From the NCBI GenBank assembly GCA_965112735.1, contig OZ218950.1:2418001-2482000 (forward strand): a stretch of 64,000 bases of DNA. The letters are read 5' to 3'. The first letter of the stretch is position 1. Every line of letters starts with the position of its first letter. Under the pieces are notes generated by a model, which searched no databases, was not told where the DNA came from, and was given only the letters and a program-made list of their open reading frames with translations. Positions 10,496 through 22,900 of the stretch are shown piece after piece. A program made the translations under genes and the position numbers. The DNA comes from Phaeosaccion multiseriatum (Eukaryota; Ochrophyta, other classes).

Positions 10496-11324
10496 GGGGT
10501 GATTCGAGGACGGCGCCGGCTCACGGCACTGGGAGAAGCAGAAACCCCCCCCCCCGCCTTCTCGCAGGGGTGCTCCTACGGTGACGCCTGCAAAGCCGTC
10601 GGACCCACTGCCCTCGACGCCTGCTAAAATGACAAAGACCAATGCGTTAGAACTTCACACCACGTGTGCACGGTCGAGTACGCGGCTGCAAAGGGGTGAC
10701 GAAGACGCGTGCGACCGCCGCTGCAGGCCCGGTGTCGACGCCACAGGATGTGGCCTGCTCCTTGCTTGCCCTTCCATTTTTTTTTGGCTGCTGCACTGTG
10801 CTCAGAGCCGCTCCAAACGAATCCTCAGAGCTCTTCCCGCGCGTGGCTGAGGGAAGGGATCCACGCCAGCCCCTCGCGACGCTCGCACTTGGCTCCCATG
10901 CTGCTCAGCACAGCACCCCAGGGAGAGAGAGACGAAGGGCTTGTGTACTCACACAGATGAGGGCGTTTACTGACGGTCGAGGCGAGCAGATAGAGTAACG
11001 TAATCTCAAGAGCCTGTGGGTATTAATTTGTCTGTCTCTTGTTAGGGGGAGATACCTGGCGACTTTTGCGTCTTGATGACTGATATGTTGCCTGCAGAGA
11101 CACTCGACGCTCCTCTATGGACTAGTAAAAACACATTACACTGCTTTGCTTCCCTCCCTCTTTTGCTCCGATCGAGTCTCCTTGACTATTTCCATGATAA
11201 GCAAGTCAAGGGCCCTTCCCTGCAAACCTTTTAGAGCTGTACTACAGCTGTATATACAACAGAGCGGCTTGCACTCTGAGCGATACAATAGACTGAAACC
11301 CGTCGGGGCCTCGCTCCAGCAGTC
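10496..11324. other. Intergenic DNA between the transposase relic and the PKS-A 3' end
   Basis: Contains the acyltransferase-domain fragment listed separately. The rest, including about 10920-11324 directly downstream of the PKS-A stop, presumably holds its 3' UTR and polyadenylation region; no recognisable gene or clear poly(A) signal was identified. Confidence 0.5.
10785..10915 (-). pseudogene. Orphan fragment of a PKS acyltransferase domain
   Basis: On the minus strand this reads VLSSMGAKCERREGLAWIPSL, then a frame-broken piece ending SEDSFGAALSTV. It corresponds to the C-terminal part of the AT domains of modules 3 (29560-29680) and 5 (19875-19985), and at DNA level it is closest to module 3 in the stretch reading cagccgctccaaacga. 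It has no start, no partner domains and lies 0.4 kb beyond the PKS-A stop codon. It is most simply a relic of unequal exchange between PKS modules or genes. Confidence 0.8.
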
Positions 11325-13921
11325 TCACGACAGCTTGCTCTTGAGCAATCCTGGCACTCCGCGGCCACCGTACTTGCCTCCATCGCGCAGCCTCTGCCCC
11401 ATGAGCGGCGGGCTGTAGGCGAAGAGCTCGGCCCGACTGCCGACCGTGCCGTGGGTGACAAAGGCGTAGGGGTGAAGGACTGCCCCTGCCTCCACTCTGC
11501 AGGGGGACATGACCAGCAGCCCGGTAGTACTGTCAGCACCAGCAGCTCCTGGGCGAAGCACGTGACCCCAGACTTCACTACCCATGTCAAGTATGGCACC
11601 CGCCTCCAGGGTGAGGAAGTCAAAGTCATGCACATCGGCGGCCAAAATCAATGCCTCGAGCGAGATATCCTTCGGCCGCGAGCACGACATTCGAACGTAC
11701 AGATTGTATAGCCATGTACCGCGAAATAAAGGCGACACAACGTAAAGCAGGAAGAAGTGGCGCAGCCTGGTCAGAAGGCGGAAGTACTGCGTCCGCGTGC
11801 TTCGAGAAATATTCTGTGAGGATATGCACGCTCCCGTGATTGGGTCTGCGCCACGGCTGAAGTCACCGACGAGCAGCCACTTGGAAGCCACCAAGAGAAG
11901 AGTGAGGGCAAGGGCTCCTGCACACCCGCACACGGCCCCGTACAGGGGCAGCATGGCCTCGAAGCTCATGCCCCGCTTCTTCCCCAAGCTTTGGTTTAGG
12001 TGCCTCCCCACCTCCACCACCACCACCAGAGTCCCAATATGGGTCGCCAGCATCAGCAGCGTGGCTCATGTCTCTCTGGCGACAAAGGCGGCCCAACGCT
12101 GGACGTCTCCGTTTGTGAGTGCGCCGGGTCCCGAGAGCGCAGCAGATGGGGCCGCATTCTCCCTCCCTCCACCCTCTACTGCGCCCTGCCCCCACGATGT
12201 CGACACGACTGTGTCCCCAGCTGCTACAGCGGTGAACATTTCAACGCCTTGCTGTGCCGGAATGGCAGCACCAGGCTCCATGACGCACATGTACCCGAGT
12301 AGCGCTTCGTCCCCAACGGTGCAGGTCCCTCGCACACGTGTTGGCCCCACGGCGCTGCCTGCAGTGGCACTACCAACGCTGGTACTGGCTCTTCTCAGCG
12401 GCTCATCGGTAGCGAATGCGGCATACGACGCGAAAGAATCATTTCCTGTGGAAGTATTTGGGGTAGATGGAAAAGGAAAAAAGGAGAGAGAAGGGATGAG
12501 AGACAAGTTACATCTTCGCATCATTACACGGGTCTTCGCTCCAAGCAACGCAGAGCATGGCGGAGAGCCGTGGTGGCAAAGCGCGGTACCAAGCACCCCC
12601 CCCTCCTCCCACATACACTCCGCTAGACCTGTCCTCCCTTCTTACCAAACGTAATGAGGTGGGCCGTCTCAGGATTGTACGCGCCATCACCAGAGTTGAT
12701 AGCCCCCCTTCCCATGCGCACACCCAGGGCCTTGCCCCACCAGTCGAAGAGGCGCCAGCGGGCGAACACGAGCACGTACCCCGACACTTGGCTGTGAAGC
12801 TTGCCAAGGTACCATCGACGAAGCGCCCTTCCAAAGTTGTCGGTGTACACGCCGGGTCGAAGCAGGTAGCTCGGCGCAATGACCCACTTGAGCAGGACCA
12901 GGTACAGGGCAAGCGTCAGGAGGGCCCCATACACTCTAAACACCGTGCTCATGACTCCTGCGTATCGAAAGTCTCTTGACACACCAAGGAAGGTGTACGC
13001 AACGGCGGGCATCCAGCTAAAGAGGGCCGCGAGCATGACAGAAGCCGTAATTAGCACCATACGCACCACGCCTTGCAGGAGTTGGAGGGCTTCCTCCGCC
13101 CATCCGTCACTGCCCTTTGCCAAGTGTCTCTCTCTGTCGGTCATCACAGCTCGTCCACCCCCCTCCTCCTCGGCGCTGGGGCGGCTCTGCTTCCTCTGCG
13201 CCGGGTTGCCCTCCCACACACCATCACCAGCAGGAATGCGCGTCAGGGGGTATACAACGGACAGGCGAGCGACCCGTGTGCCCTCGCCCACCTTCACCCC
13301 ACCGTACACCACAGCCCCCGCCTCCACCTCTGCGCCTGCACCCACAACAATGCTGCGAAAGACCATGCTTGACGGCGTGAAGGAGCGAGGACACAGCGAG
13401 CCATCCACCGAAGCGCCGGCCCCAATCGTGATGAGGTCAAACTCTCGGAGAAAGGTGGAGATGGAGCAGCGCCAGGAGACGTCGGCACCCAGCAGCTTGT
13501 AGAACAAAGTGATGCCCGGTGTTCCGAGGGTAAGAAAGCCACCAACCACTTCCCACACATTGATGCACGCATTCACGTACCACCAGCGGTGATAGTACGA
13601 TGCGTGAAGTGCGACGGTGCCCTCAAAATACGTCCCCACGACAAGCCACTTGACGCACAGGATGGAAGCGGAGTACGTCAGGAACCACAGGACGATGCTG
13701 AAGGAGACCAGAGGGCCCCAACCCACAACTCCACCTGGAGAGGCGTAAGATGACTCCGGATTGGCGAGATGACTCAAGTCCTTCCCTACCCACACCGAAG
13801 TCTCGATGTCAGAGTCCGTCTGGAGCCAGCGGAGGTAGCGGTAAGCTGGAATCATGCAAGCGAAGACCTGCGCCAAGAGTACCGCAATGAGTACCACTTG
13901 CGTCACCTTGAAGCCCACAGA
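11325..13921 (-). other. PKS-A terminal domain: membrane helices alternating with three left-handed beta-helix-like segments
   Basis: Residues about 8488-9285 (exons 12 and 13). Helix pair 1 (VVLIAVLLAQVFACMIPAY; PLVSFSIVLWFLTYSASILC), then a hexapeptide-type segment (ITIGAGASVDG, IVVGAGAEVEAGAVVYGG); helix pair 2 (LITASVMLAALFSWMPAVAY; YGALLTLALYLVLLKWVI), then a second segment (TCTVGDEALLGYMCVMEPGA); helix pair 3 (LATHIGTLVVVVEVG; GAVCGCAGALALTLLLVASKW), then a third (LTLEAGAILDMG, VEAGAVLHPYAFV). Three helix pairs each followed by a soluble repeat is the plan of the C-terminal part of Pls (epsilon-poly-lysine synthetase) and of the NRPS terminal domain family TIGR02353. It replaces a thioesterase here. 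TGA at 12066-12068 falls in helix 5. Confidence 0.8.
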
Positions 13922-16900
13922 GGACATCATCTTTGCGCACAGCAACGGCTCCTGCTCCTCTATCACCCCCTCGTGAGCAGCTGCCCCTTCGCCGTGGCTC
14001 TGCCTTCCCTTTCCCCCACCGGTAACGAGGTCGCAATGCCGCTGCTCCACCACCAGTGTGGCGAGGCCCTCTGCGGTGGGGTTCTCAAGCACCTCCGCCA
14101 GCGGCAGCTCCTCCTGCAGCTCAAACTGGTCCTGGAGCGTGTTGACCAGCTGCACCACGGCCAGAGAGTCCATACCCAACTCCAGGAAGGAGACAGTACT
14201 GCTGATACTCGTATCCGTACCAACAGCTTGGAGCTGGGCCTCGAGGTCCGCCTCCTCCAGAGGAGAGACAGCCCGCCCTTCTCTCATCTGCTGCTGCTGC
14301 TGCCTCTCCATCTGGAAAATACGTGCAATCTCCAGGCAGGCATCCACCGCCTTCTCATGCACGTCTTCTTCGCTCTCGATCACCACTCGACCCCTGTGCG
14401 GAGAGTCCTTCGGCTGATAGCGACCAGAGTACATGAAAACCAACGGCGGCCTTGCAGTTGTCTTCTTCCCTTCAGTTCTGCCTTCACCCGCACTTCCCCC
14501 CGGTATCGCCGCTGCCAATGCTCCCCAATTACTCAAGATAACGTGAGCATTCGTTCCGCCCACGCCATACGAGTGCACCGCGGCGATGAGCGTGCCTGCC
14601 CGAGCTCGCGCTCCACCTCCATCCTCGCTGCTGCTGCTGCCCTTCCAGTCCACAGGAGTCTTGAAAGTAGTGAGCTGCGAGCAGAGGGCTATGCGCGACT
14701 GCTCAATGTAGCCGAGCTCTGGGGACAAGTGCTCTCCATGCAGATTGGGAGGTGTCTGCTGGTGCTGAAGGACCAAAATGGCCTTAATGAGCTGCCCCAG
14801 TCCCGACGCACCCTCCATATGCCCCACACTGGTCTTCACCGCACCCACGCAGAGTGGATATATCCGCTCCCCGGTATCGCGTTGCTCCTCCTCAGCGTAG
14901 ACCCCGTGCAGAGCGCCCATCTCAATGCTGTCGCCCAGCACCGTGCCCGTCCCGTGTGCCTCCACGTATCCCACCTCACACGCTCGACGACTTGCGTCTC
15001 TCAATGCCATACTCATCACCTCTCGCTGTGCCACGCCATTGGGGGCCGTCATCTGAGCGCTTTGCCCGTTGTGGTTGACTGCGCATCCTTCAATGACTGC
15101 CAGGATGTTGTCATGGTCCGCTTCCGCGTCCGAGAGACGCTTCAAAACGAGAGCTCCGCAGCCTTCCGCTCGGACATAACCATCAGCTCCGGCAGCAAAG
15201 GACGCCGTGCGACTGAGATGGATAGGAATCGATGGGGGGAAGACAAAAGGAAGCAATGAGAGAGAGAGTCGTCAAAAGCGGTGCCGCAACCAAGAAATCA
15301 ATCATATGCGCCACAAAGCTTCCGCTTACCCTTTCTTAGAGAGCAGACCAGCCTTCCGGAGGGTAACAAAGCCTTGGGGGTGAAGAAGTAAGTTCACCCC
15401 CCCCACCACGGCTGTCTTGCACTTGCCCAGTCTGAGCTTGTCGCACGCGGCCTCCAGCGCAACAAGCGAGCTCGAGCACGCAGTGTCCAGCGTTAAGCTT
15501 GGCCCCACGAGTCCAAGCCGATTGCTGATGCGTCCGGCCACCAGAGAGGTACTCGTTCCCCCGAGGGTGTACGCATCAGGCTTCTGTGTTCTGTCCGTCT
15601 GTACGGTCGCCCAGTCACTGCCGGATAGACCGATGAAGACGCCCGTGTCTGAACCCTTCATGGCATACTTGTCCTGTCTTTTGCCGTCATACTCCTCCCT
15701 CCCGGCGTCCCCTCGCGAAAAGCCTGCAAAGCCCGCCTCTGCAAGTGCTTCGTACGCTACTTGGAGCATCAACCGCTGATTCGGGTCCATGGTGCTGGCC
15801 TCGCGGGACGAAATGCCAAAGAGTTCATTATCGAAGCTCTCCAATTCATCATCCAAAAAGCCCCCGTGCAGCCCTAAAGTCTCCTCGCCCCACCCCTCGA
15901 AGGGGAGCCGAGTGGCACAGTCCACTCCATCGACAAGATTCCCCCAGAAAGCGGCAGGGTTGTCTGCGCCGCCCGGGAAGCGACAAGCCATGCCCACCAC
16001 CGCCAGCCCACGACGGCGGCGCTGACTCTCTGCCGTGAGCTCTCCTCGCGCTTGGTGGAGAGACTGCTCCTCTTCGAGCTCCGCATAGACTCGCTGCTGC
16101 GGTGCCCCTTCTTTGCTGCCATCATGCCCAGCAACTCCGTGAGACAGTACTTCATCTTCGACCCATTCCGCCAATGCTGCCACCGTTGGATACGAGAAGA
16201 GTACGTCGCTGGTCACATTCACTCCAAAGCGAGACTGCAGCCGGCCGCGCAGCTCCGCCGTTGCCAAAGAGTCAAGGCCTGCCTCCATCAGCGGGGTGGT
16301 GTCGGTCAGCTCTTCGGCACCCTCCCCAATCAGCTCCTTGGCTATATCCATCACCGCAAGGCTCACCATACGTTTCCGGTCTTCGGCGGACAGCTCCAAC
16401 AGCTCCTCGCGCACTTCATTGTTGAGTGCGGTGTTGCTGGACGCGCCTGCTGCTGTTGAGACAAGCCCTGACAGAAGGAACGAGCCGCGGGACGCACCCA
16501 AGCTGTCTGCAAACTTGCTCCAGTCCATGCCAGGCAGAACGGCATAATCGCCCAAATGCGCTGACGACATCGCAGCGGCATCTAAAGCAGCCATGCCCAG
16601 CTCAGCTGACACCGTGCCCACACCAGCCAGCTCCAACTGTTTTTGAACGATATCGAGCTGGGCGGCCATACCAACGTCAGCCCACGGCCCCCACTGCAAT
16701 GACGTCCCTGCGAGCCCGAGGTGTCGCCTGTGCCGCATCAGCCCGTCCACAGCCGCATTCCCTGCAGCGTAGTTGGCCTGTCCAGCGTTACCCAGTACTC
16801 CGGCCATGGATGTGAAGCAAAAGAAGAAGTCAAGGCCAGGAGCGCGCCCATCCTCCTTCGCCCAAGCCAACGAAAGCTCGTGCAAGTTTATCGCCCCCTG

Positions 16901-19900
16901 CACCTTCGGTCGGAAGACGTTCGTCACGCTCTCCACCGTTTGCTCTCCCAGCAGCTTATCATCCAGCACCCCGGCAGCATGCACCACACCGCGAACAGGG
17001 GGTAGCAGAGGCAGCACGCCCCCCAGGCATGTCCGAAGTGCCTCAGCATCAGCAACATCACAAGCAGGAGTATGGGTGGTCAGCTCCACCTTATTCTGAA
17101 GCTGCTGCCACTGTTCTGTCATGCTTTCGGCGACCTTCCCACTCCTCGACAGCAGCACAAGGTGACGAGCGCCCCTCGACGCGAGATGCTGGGCCGTCAC
17201 GAGGCCGAGAGCCCCCAGACCGCCGCTGATGACGTACGTGCCATCCGACACGACTGGCACACCGTACGAGGGGTTGGTCAGCACCACCTTGCCGATGTGC
17301 TTCGCTTGGCTCATGTATAGCATGGCCTTCTGAGTATCCTCCCTCATGTCAAAGGTTATGGTCGGTAACGGCTTCACATTGCCAGACATGCACTCTTTAG
17401 CCAGATGCTGCAGCTCGTCGCTTATCCAGCCCGGCTCACCCGCCGAAAAGTCGAAGTCGATAATGGCGTCCACGGCGACGAGGTTGTACCTCACATCGGA
17501 CCGGGCGGTGTGCATCTGCTCGTGACTCCATACACCTCTCTTCCCAATCTCCACGAATGTACCACCCTCTGTCAGCATGGCAAGCGAGAAGGGAATGTAG
17601 TCTTCACTCAGTGAGTTGAGCACCACGTCCACCTTCATCTCACTCATGGACTGCTTGAACGCCTCCGCGTCTCTCGATGACGCAATGTGCTGCACTCCCA
17701 AGCTCCGGAGGAAATCATGCTTCACAGCAGCACCGGCAGTAGCGTACACGTCTGCGCCCACCCGCTGAGCATACTGCACGGCGGCAAGGCCCACACCACC
17801 CGACGCGGCGTGAATCAACACCTTCTCTCCAGCCCTAAGGTCGTGGAAGGCCTTCGCTACCGTCAAGCACACGGTGGGAAGTGCAGCGGCCTGCTCGAAG
17901 CTCAGCACCGCCGGCATCACGGCCAGACACACATCACTCGTCGTCACATGACTGCGCAAACATCCCGCATCGCCAAAGCCAAACACTGCATCGCCGACAC
18001 GGAAGCGCGAGCTTCCTCCCACACTGATCACCTGCCCGGCGAACTCGGAGCAGGGATCTCCAGGATCGCCAGGGTACATGTCCAGCACATTCAGCACGTC
18101 CCGGAAGTTAAGGCCAACAGCCCTTACTGCCACCTTTACGGAGCTGCCAGCTGGGTCACGGGGTTGATGTTTGCCATGGTCCACATCATCACGAAGGGCG
18201 AAAGCACCGGCAATGCTGCCTCTTGCCTTCAAATCTAGTGAGAAGGGAAGCTGCAGGGGCTGACGTACAAGCTGAGGAGCCCAGCACTGTCCGTCGCGTA
18301 CCCACACATCTTCTGTGGCAGTAGGGAAGGCCAAGCCTAAGGCAAGCTCGCTGTCTTGGGCCTTCTTGCCGCTGAGGTCCACCACGCCGATCTGCAGGGA
18401 GGGGTGCTCCACTCTCGCAGTCCGCACCAGCCCGGTCACCCAGCTGTCACGCCAGTCCTCGCCGCTTTGGACGCCTCTAGTCAAAACCGTCAGCGGCACC
18501 CTTGATGCAGTGGACAGGCTCCTGAGTAGAGCCATCAGGGCGTAGGCCGCTCGTGCTTGCGTGCTTCCTTCTGCGTCTTCTTCGCCAGCTCCGGGTACCA
18601 GCACGTACAATACGCGAGCCCACTCGTCCTGTCCAAGAAAAAGAGTACCATCATCCCAGGAGGCGTCCTTCCGCCCATATCGAGTGTGTACGTAAACGTT
18701 CTCCGGAACACAGCGCAGCACTGCAGCAATGATTGAAATCTCTTCCTCCCTTTCGTCCTGTGGAATAACCACGAGCCACTGACGCGCCGCCGCCTCAGCA
18801 GGGTCAGTATCACTACCAGGGGCCTCCTCTTGTGTAGACGACTCAGCGGTCTGCCATTCAAGCGTGTACATCGCCCGATGAAGAGGATTGGGGCGCGCAA
18901 AGCCTCTCGCCCGCTGCACGCGGAAGCCCCGCATCTCCACGAGCACCTCTTTGCTGTCGAAGTCTGCAATGCGGATGTCAAACTTGACGCTGTCCACCAC
19001 TGACTGGCCCTCACTCAGCTTCGTGTGCACCCACACGTTCTTTCCCGCCATGGAGGCGGAAACAACCACTTCGTCAAAGCCTGCAGGTAGGAATGGAGAT
19101 TCCCCCCCCTCCTTGAGCAGCTTCCTTGGCAGCGCTTGCATGATGGTATGAGTAGCATTGTCCAGCACCGCGGGGTGCAGAGCAAAGCCCTTCATCTCCC
19201 ACGGCTCGCACAGCTCCTCATCCAGGGCACACACGATCGACAGAACCTCTCCGTCCCCTCCGTACATGTGGCGGGTCCGCTGAAAGCGGGGGCCGTACTG
19301 GAAGCCGGCGTCTGCGAAAGACTTGTAGAGCTCACTCGATACGTCCTGCTCGCCAACTCTAGCTCGAATGGATTCCACGTGCAAATAAGCTCGCGCCGTG
19401 CTACGCTCCATGACAGACACGTACTTCATTCTTGCCGTGGTGCCCTTGTCGCCCGTGGCACCTCCGAAGAACTGCATGCTTCCATCTGCCGCGTGAAGGG
19501 CACTCATCCCGGCACAGACCATTGTATGGCGGCTTTGAGCTTGGTCCATGCCCGCCTGTTGGAAACCCTCAATCTCCAGTGGGACCACAAGGCTGGCTCC
19601 GTGCAGGACTACCTGCTGCTCCACTCCGAGCTGTCTTCCTCCTAGAGCAGCCACGACGCCCACTTCAATGTACGTCACCCCCGGAATGATCACCATATTG
19701 TTGACGGCATGGTCCTTGAGAAGGTCCTTGAGATGAGGGGAGAAGGGGCTGGGGAGGCGCATTCCGTCTCTCTCCTGGACCATCTCACCACTGGGCATAA
19801 AAGCAAGCGGAGGCTTGTACCAAGGAAATGATCGGCGAGTCGGATAAAGCTCAAGATGCTCCGGCCCCGCTACTCTGCCCAGGGCTGCTCCAAACGAATC

Positions 19901-22900
19901 CTCGGAGTTCTGCCCTCGCGAGAGGGAGGAGATCCACGCCAGCCCCTCGCGACGCTCGCACTTGGCTCCCATGCTGCTCAGCACAGGGTTGGGGCCCACC
20001 TCAACGATGCTCAGGTCAGCCCCCCTCCCGTCTCCCATCCAGTGCTCCACCAGCGTGTGGATGCCTTCTGCGAACAGCACTGGCGACAGCATGTGCTGCA
20101 CCCAATACGTCACCTGCGTCACCTCCTCCCCTCTCACCACCTCACCTGTCACGTTGGACACCAGGGGAATGCGTGGGGCGCTGAACGACACCTGCCTCAG
20201 AACCTCCTCCAGCGCACGTACAGCGGGCTGCATCAGAGGAGAGTGGAAGGCGTGCGACACCTCCAGGGCCTTGCAGCCCACCCCATCTGCCGTGAGCCTC
20301 TCCACCACCTTGTCCATAGCACTGCGCGCTCCAGAGATCACGCTCGCGCTCGGTCCATTCGACGACGCCAGCACCACCTCGCTTGCCAGCCCCGCAGCTT
20401 CGATGCTTGCCAAAGTCGCCCCCTTGCCTGCCCTCACTGCGAACATCACTCCATCGCCCTCGGGGCAGGCCTGCATGGCGGCTCCTCTCTTGGCGGACAG
20501 CATCAGCCCGTCCTCCAGCGACATGACGCCGGCTACGCACGCCGCCACTACCTCGCCCAGGCTGTGGCCCATCACCATGAAGGGCTCCACGCCCTCCGAC
20601 TTCCACCGCTCACACAGGGCGTACTCCAGCACAAACAGGCACGGCTGGCAGTAGCGTGTCTCCTTCAGCAGCGCTTGTGCAGTCTCCTCTCCCTCAGCTG
20701 TAGGGTACATGAGCTCCACCGCAGACTTGTCCAGCCAGGCCCGCTCCATGAGCAGCCTACTGCACCGCTGCACGCACTCGCGGAACACGCCCTCCTTCTC
20801 GTACAGCTCTCTGCCCATGCCCACGTACTGCGAACCCTGTCCGGTGAACAAAAACGTCACCGGTGAACTCTTCTTGCCTTGCTGTCCATCCAGCTGCAGC
20901 AAGGCTTCGCTCTCGCTCTCCTCTACCATCGTCTGTCTGAAACTGCTGAGCACCGCATGGACGTTGGCTCCTCCCGCGCCGAAGGAGCTGACAGCAGCAG
21001 TGCGCCTCTCTCCGTCCCTGGCACTCAGTGGCACCATCGTAGACGGCAAATTCACCGGAAAGCCATCCAAACGAAGCTCCGGATTGAGCTTCCTCATGTG
21101 GAGATTGGGGGGAGCAGATCCGTGCTGAAGGACCAGCAGAGCTTTGATGAGGCCAGCGATTCCGGACGCACCCTCTAGATGCCCGATGTTGGTCTTCACC
21201 GCCCCAACCACCAGGGGCCGAGCTTCCTCGCGGCCATGGCCATACACGGCCCTCAAAGCACTCATCTCGATGGGGTCGCCGAGAGAAGTACCGGTGCCGT
21301 GCGCCTCCACGTAATCAACCTCATGACCGTTCAAGCCGGCCTCCACCAGTGCCTGCTCCATCAGACGCTGCTGAGCAGATGGGCTCGGGGCAGTGTAGCG
21401 CAAACTTCTCCCGTTGTGGTTCGCAGCGCAGCCATTGACGACAGCGAGGATGTGGTCGCCATCGGCCTGTGCATCGTCCAGTCGCTTCAGCACCACGGCG
21501 CCGCAACCCTCACCTCGAACATAACCGTTGGCCGCAGCGTCGAACGTCTTGCAGCGCCTGACCATGAGGATTTGAGGGTTTGCAAAAGTGAAGAACAGAG
21601 AAGAGGAAACCCATCAGCAACAGGGGCCTTTCAGACAGCTTGCGCCTTTTGATCTTGCTCTCATACCGGCCCCAAGAACAAGCTCCCACCCACACAAAAG
21701 AGACACGCACTTACCAGTCAAGACTCAGGAAACCTCCTTCGGCGAGGGTCTCGAACGTCTGTGTACCCAGCAGCAAGTTGACGCCTCCCACCAAGGCGAT
21801 GTCACACTTGCCCAGTCGCAAGCTGCTGCAGGCCCCCTCCAGTGCCACCAAAGACGACGAGCACGCCGTGTCGACACTCATGCTCGGCCCTCCGAGGCCC
21901 AGCACGTAAGACATCCGATTTGCCGGACTCGCATTGGACATGCCCATGACGGAGTACGCACCCTTGTTCGCATCGTCAACCACTGAGCCCCACTCGCTGC
22001 CGGACATACCCACGAACACACCGGTGTTGCTGCCATGTAGTGTATCCTTGCGGTATCCCGCCCTGTGCAGCGCCTCGTACCCCACCTCCAGCATGACGCG
22101 CTGATGAGGGTCCATGGCACCCGCTTCGGCCGCAGAGATGCCGAAGAAGGTGTTGTCAAAAGCCTCCACTCCATCAATAAAGCCCCCTTGCCACTGCTTC
22201 TGACCCTCATCGGCCCAGCGACCAACAGGGCTGGCTCCAATACAGTCTGTCCCTGCACAGAGCATAGCCCAGAAGTCCTCGGGGTTCTTAACCCCTCCAG
22301 GGAAGCGACAGGCGATCCCCACGACGGCCAACGGCGCCCTTGAGTCAGTGCGGTGCGCTTCAGCCTCGATCGCCGCAGAGCGACTGCTAGAGGGTTCCTC
22401 TACCTCGCCAAGCACCTCCGCTTCGATCCACACTGCCAGCGCCGCTACCGTGGGATAAGCGAAGAGCACGTCAGTGGTCACAACAGCCCCGAAGCGAGCC
22501 TGTAGCCGGCCGCGCAGCTCCACTGTTGACAAAGAGTCAAGACCTGCTTCCATCAAAGGCGTGTTCGCGTCCAGCTCTTCGGCACCCTCTCCAAGTAGAT
22601 CCTTGGCGATATCAAGCACCGCCAATCGCACTGATTGCTGTCGCTCGCCAGGGGGCAGTCTCAAGAGCACCTCGCGCACTTCATTGTTTAGTGCGGTGTT
22701 GCTGGACGCGCCTGCTGCTGTTGAGACAAGCCCTGACAGCAGGAACGAGCCGCGGGACGCACCCAAGCTGTCTGCAAACTTGCTCCAGTCCATGCCAGGC
22801 AGAACGGCATAATCGCCCAAATGCGCTGACGACATCGCAGTGGCATCTAAGGCAGCCATGCCCAGCTCAGCTGACACCGTGCCCACACCAGCCAGCTCCA

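Noticed and set aside
12066-12068. TGA read as selenocysteine
   Set aside because: The residue lies in a membrane helix with no redox motif, no downstream SECIS-like hairpin was recognised, and a simple CGA to TGA change explains it better.
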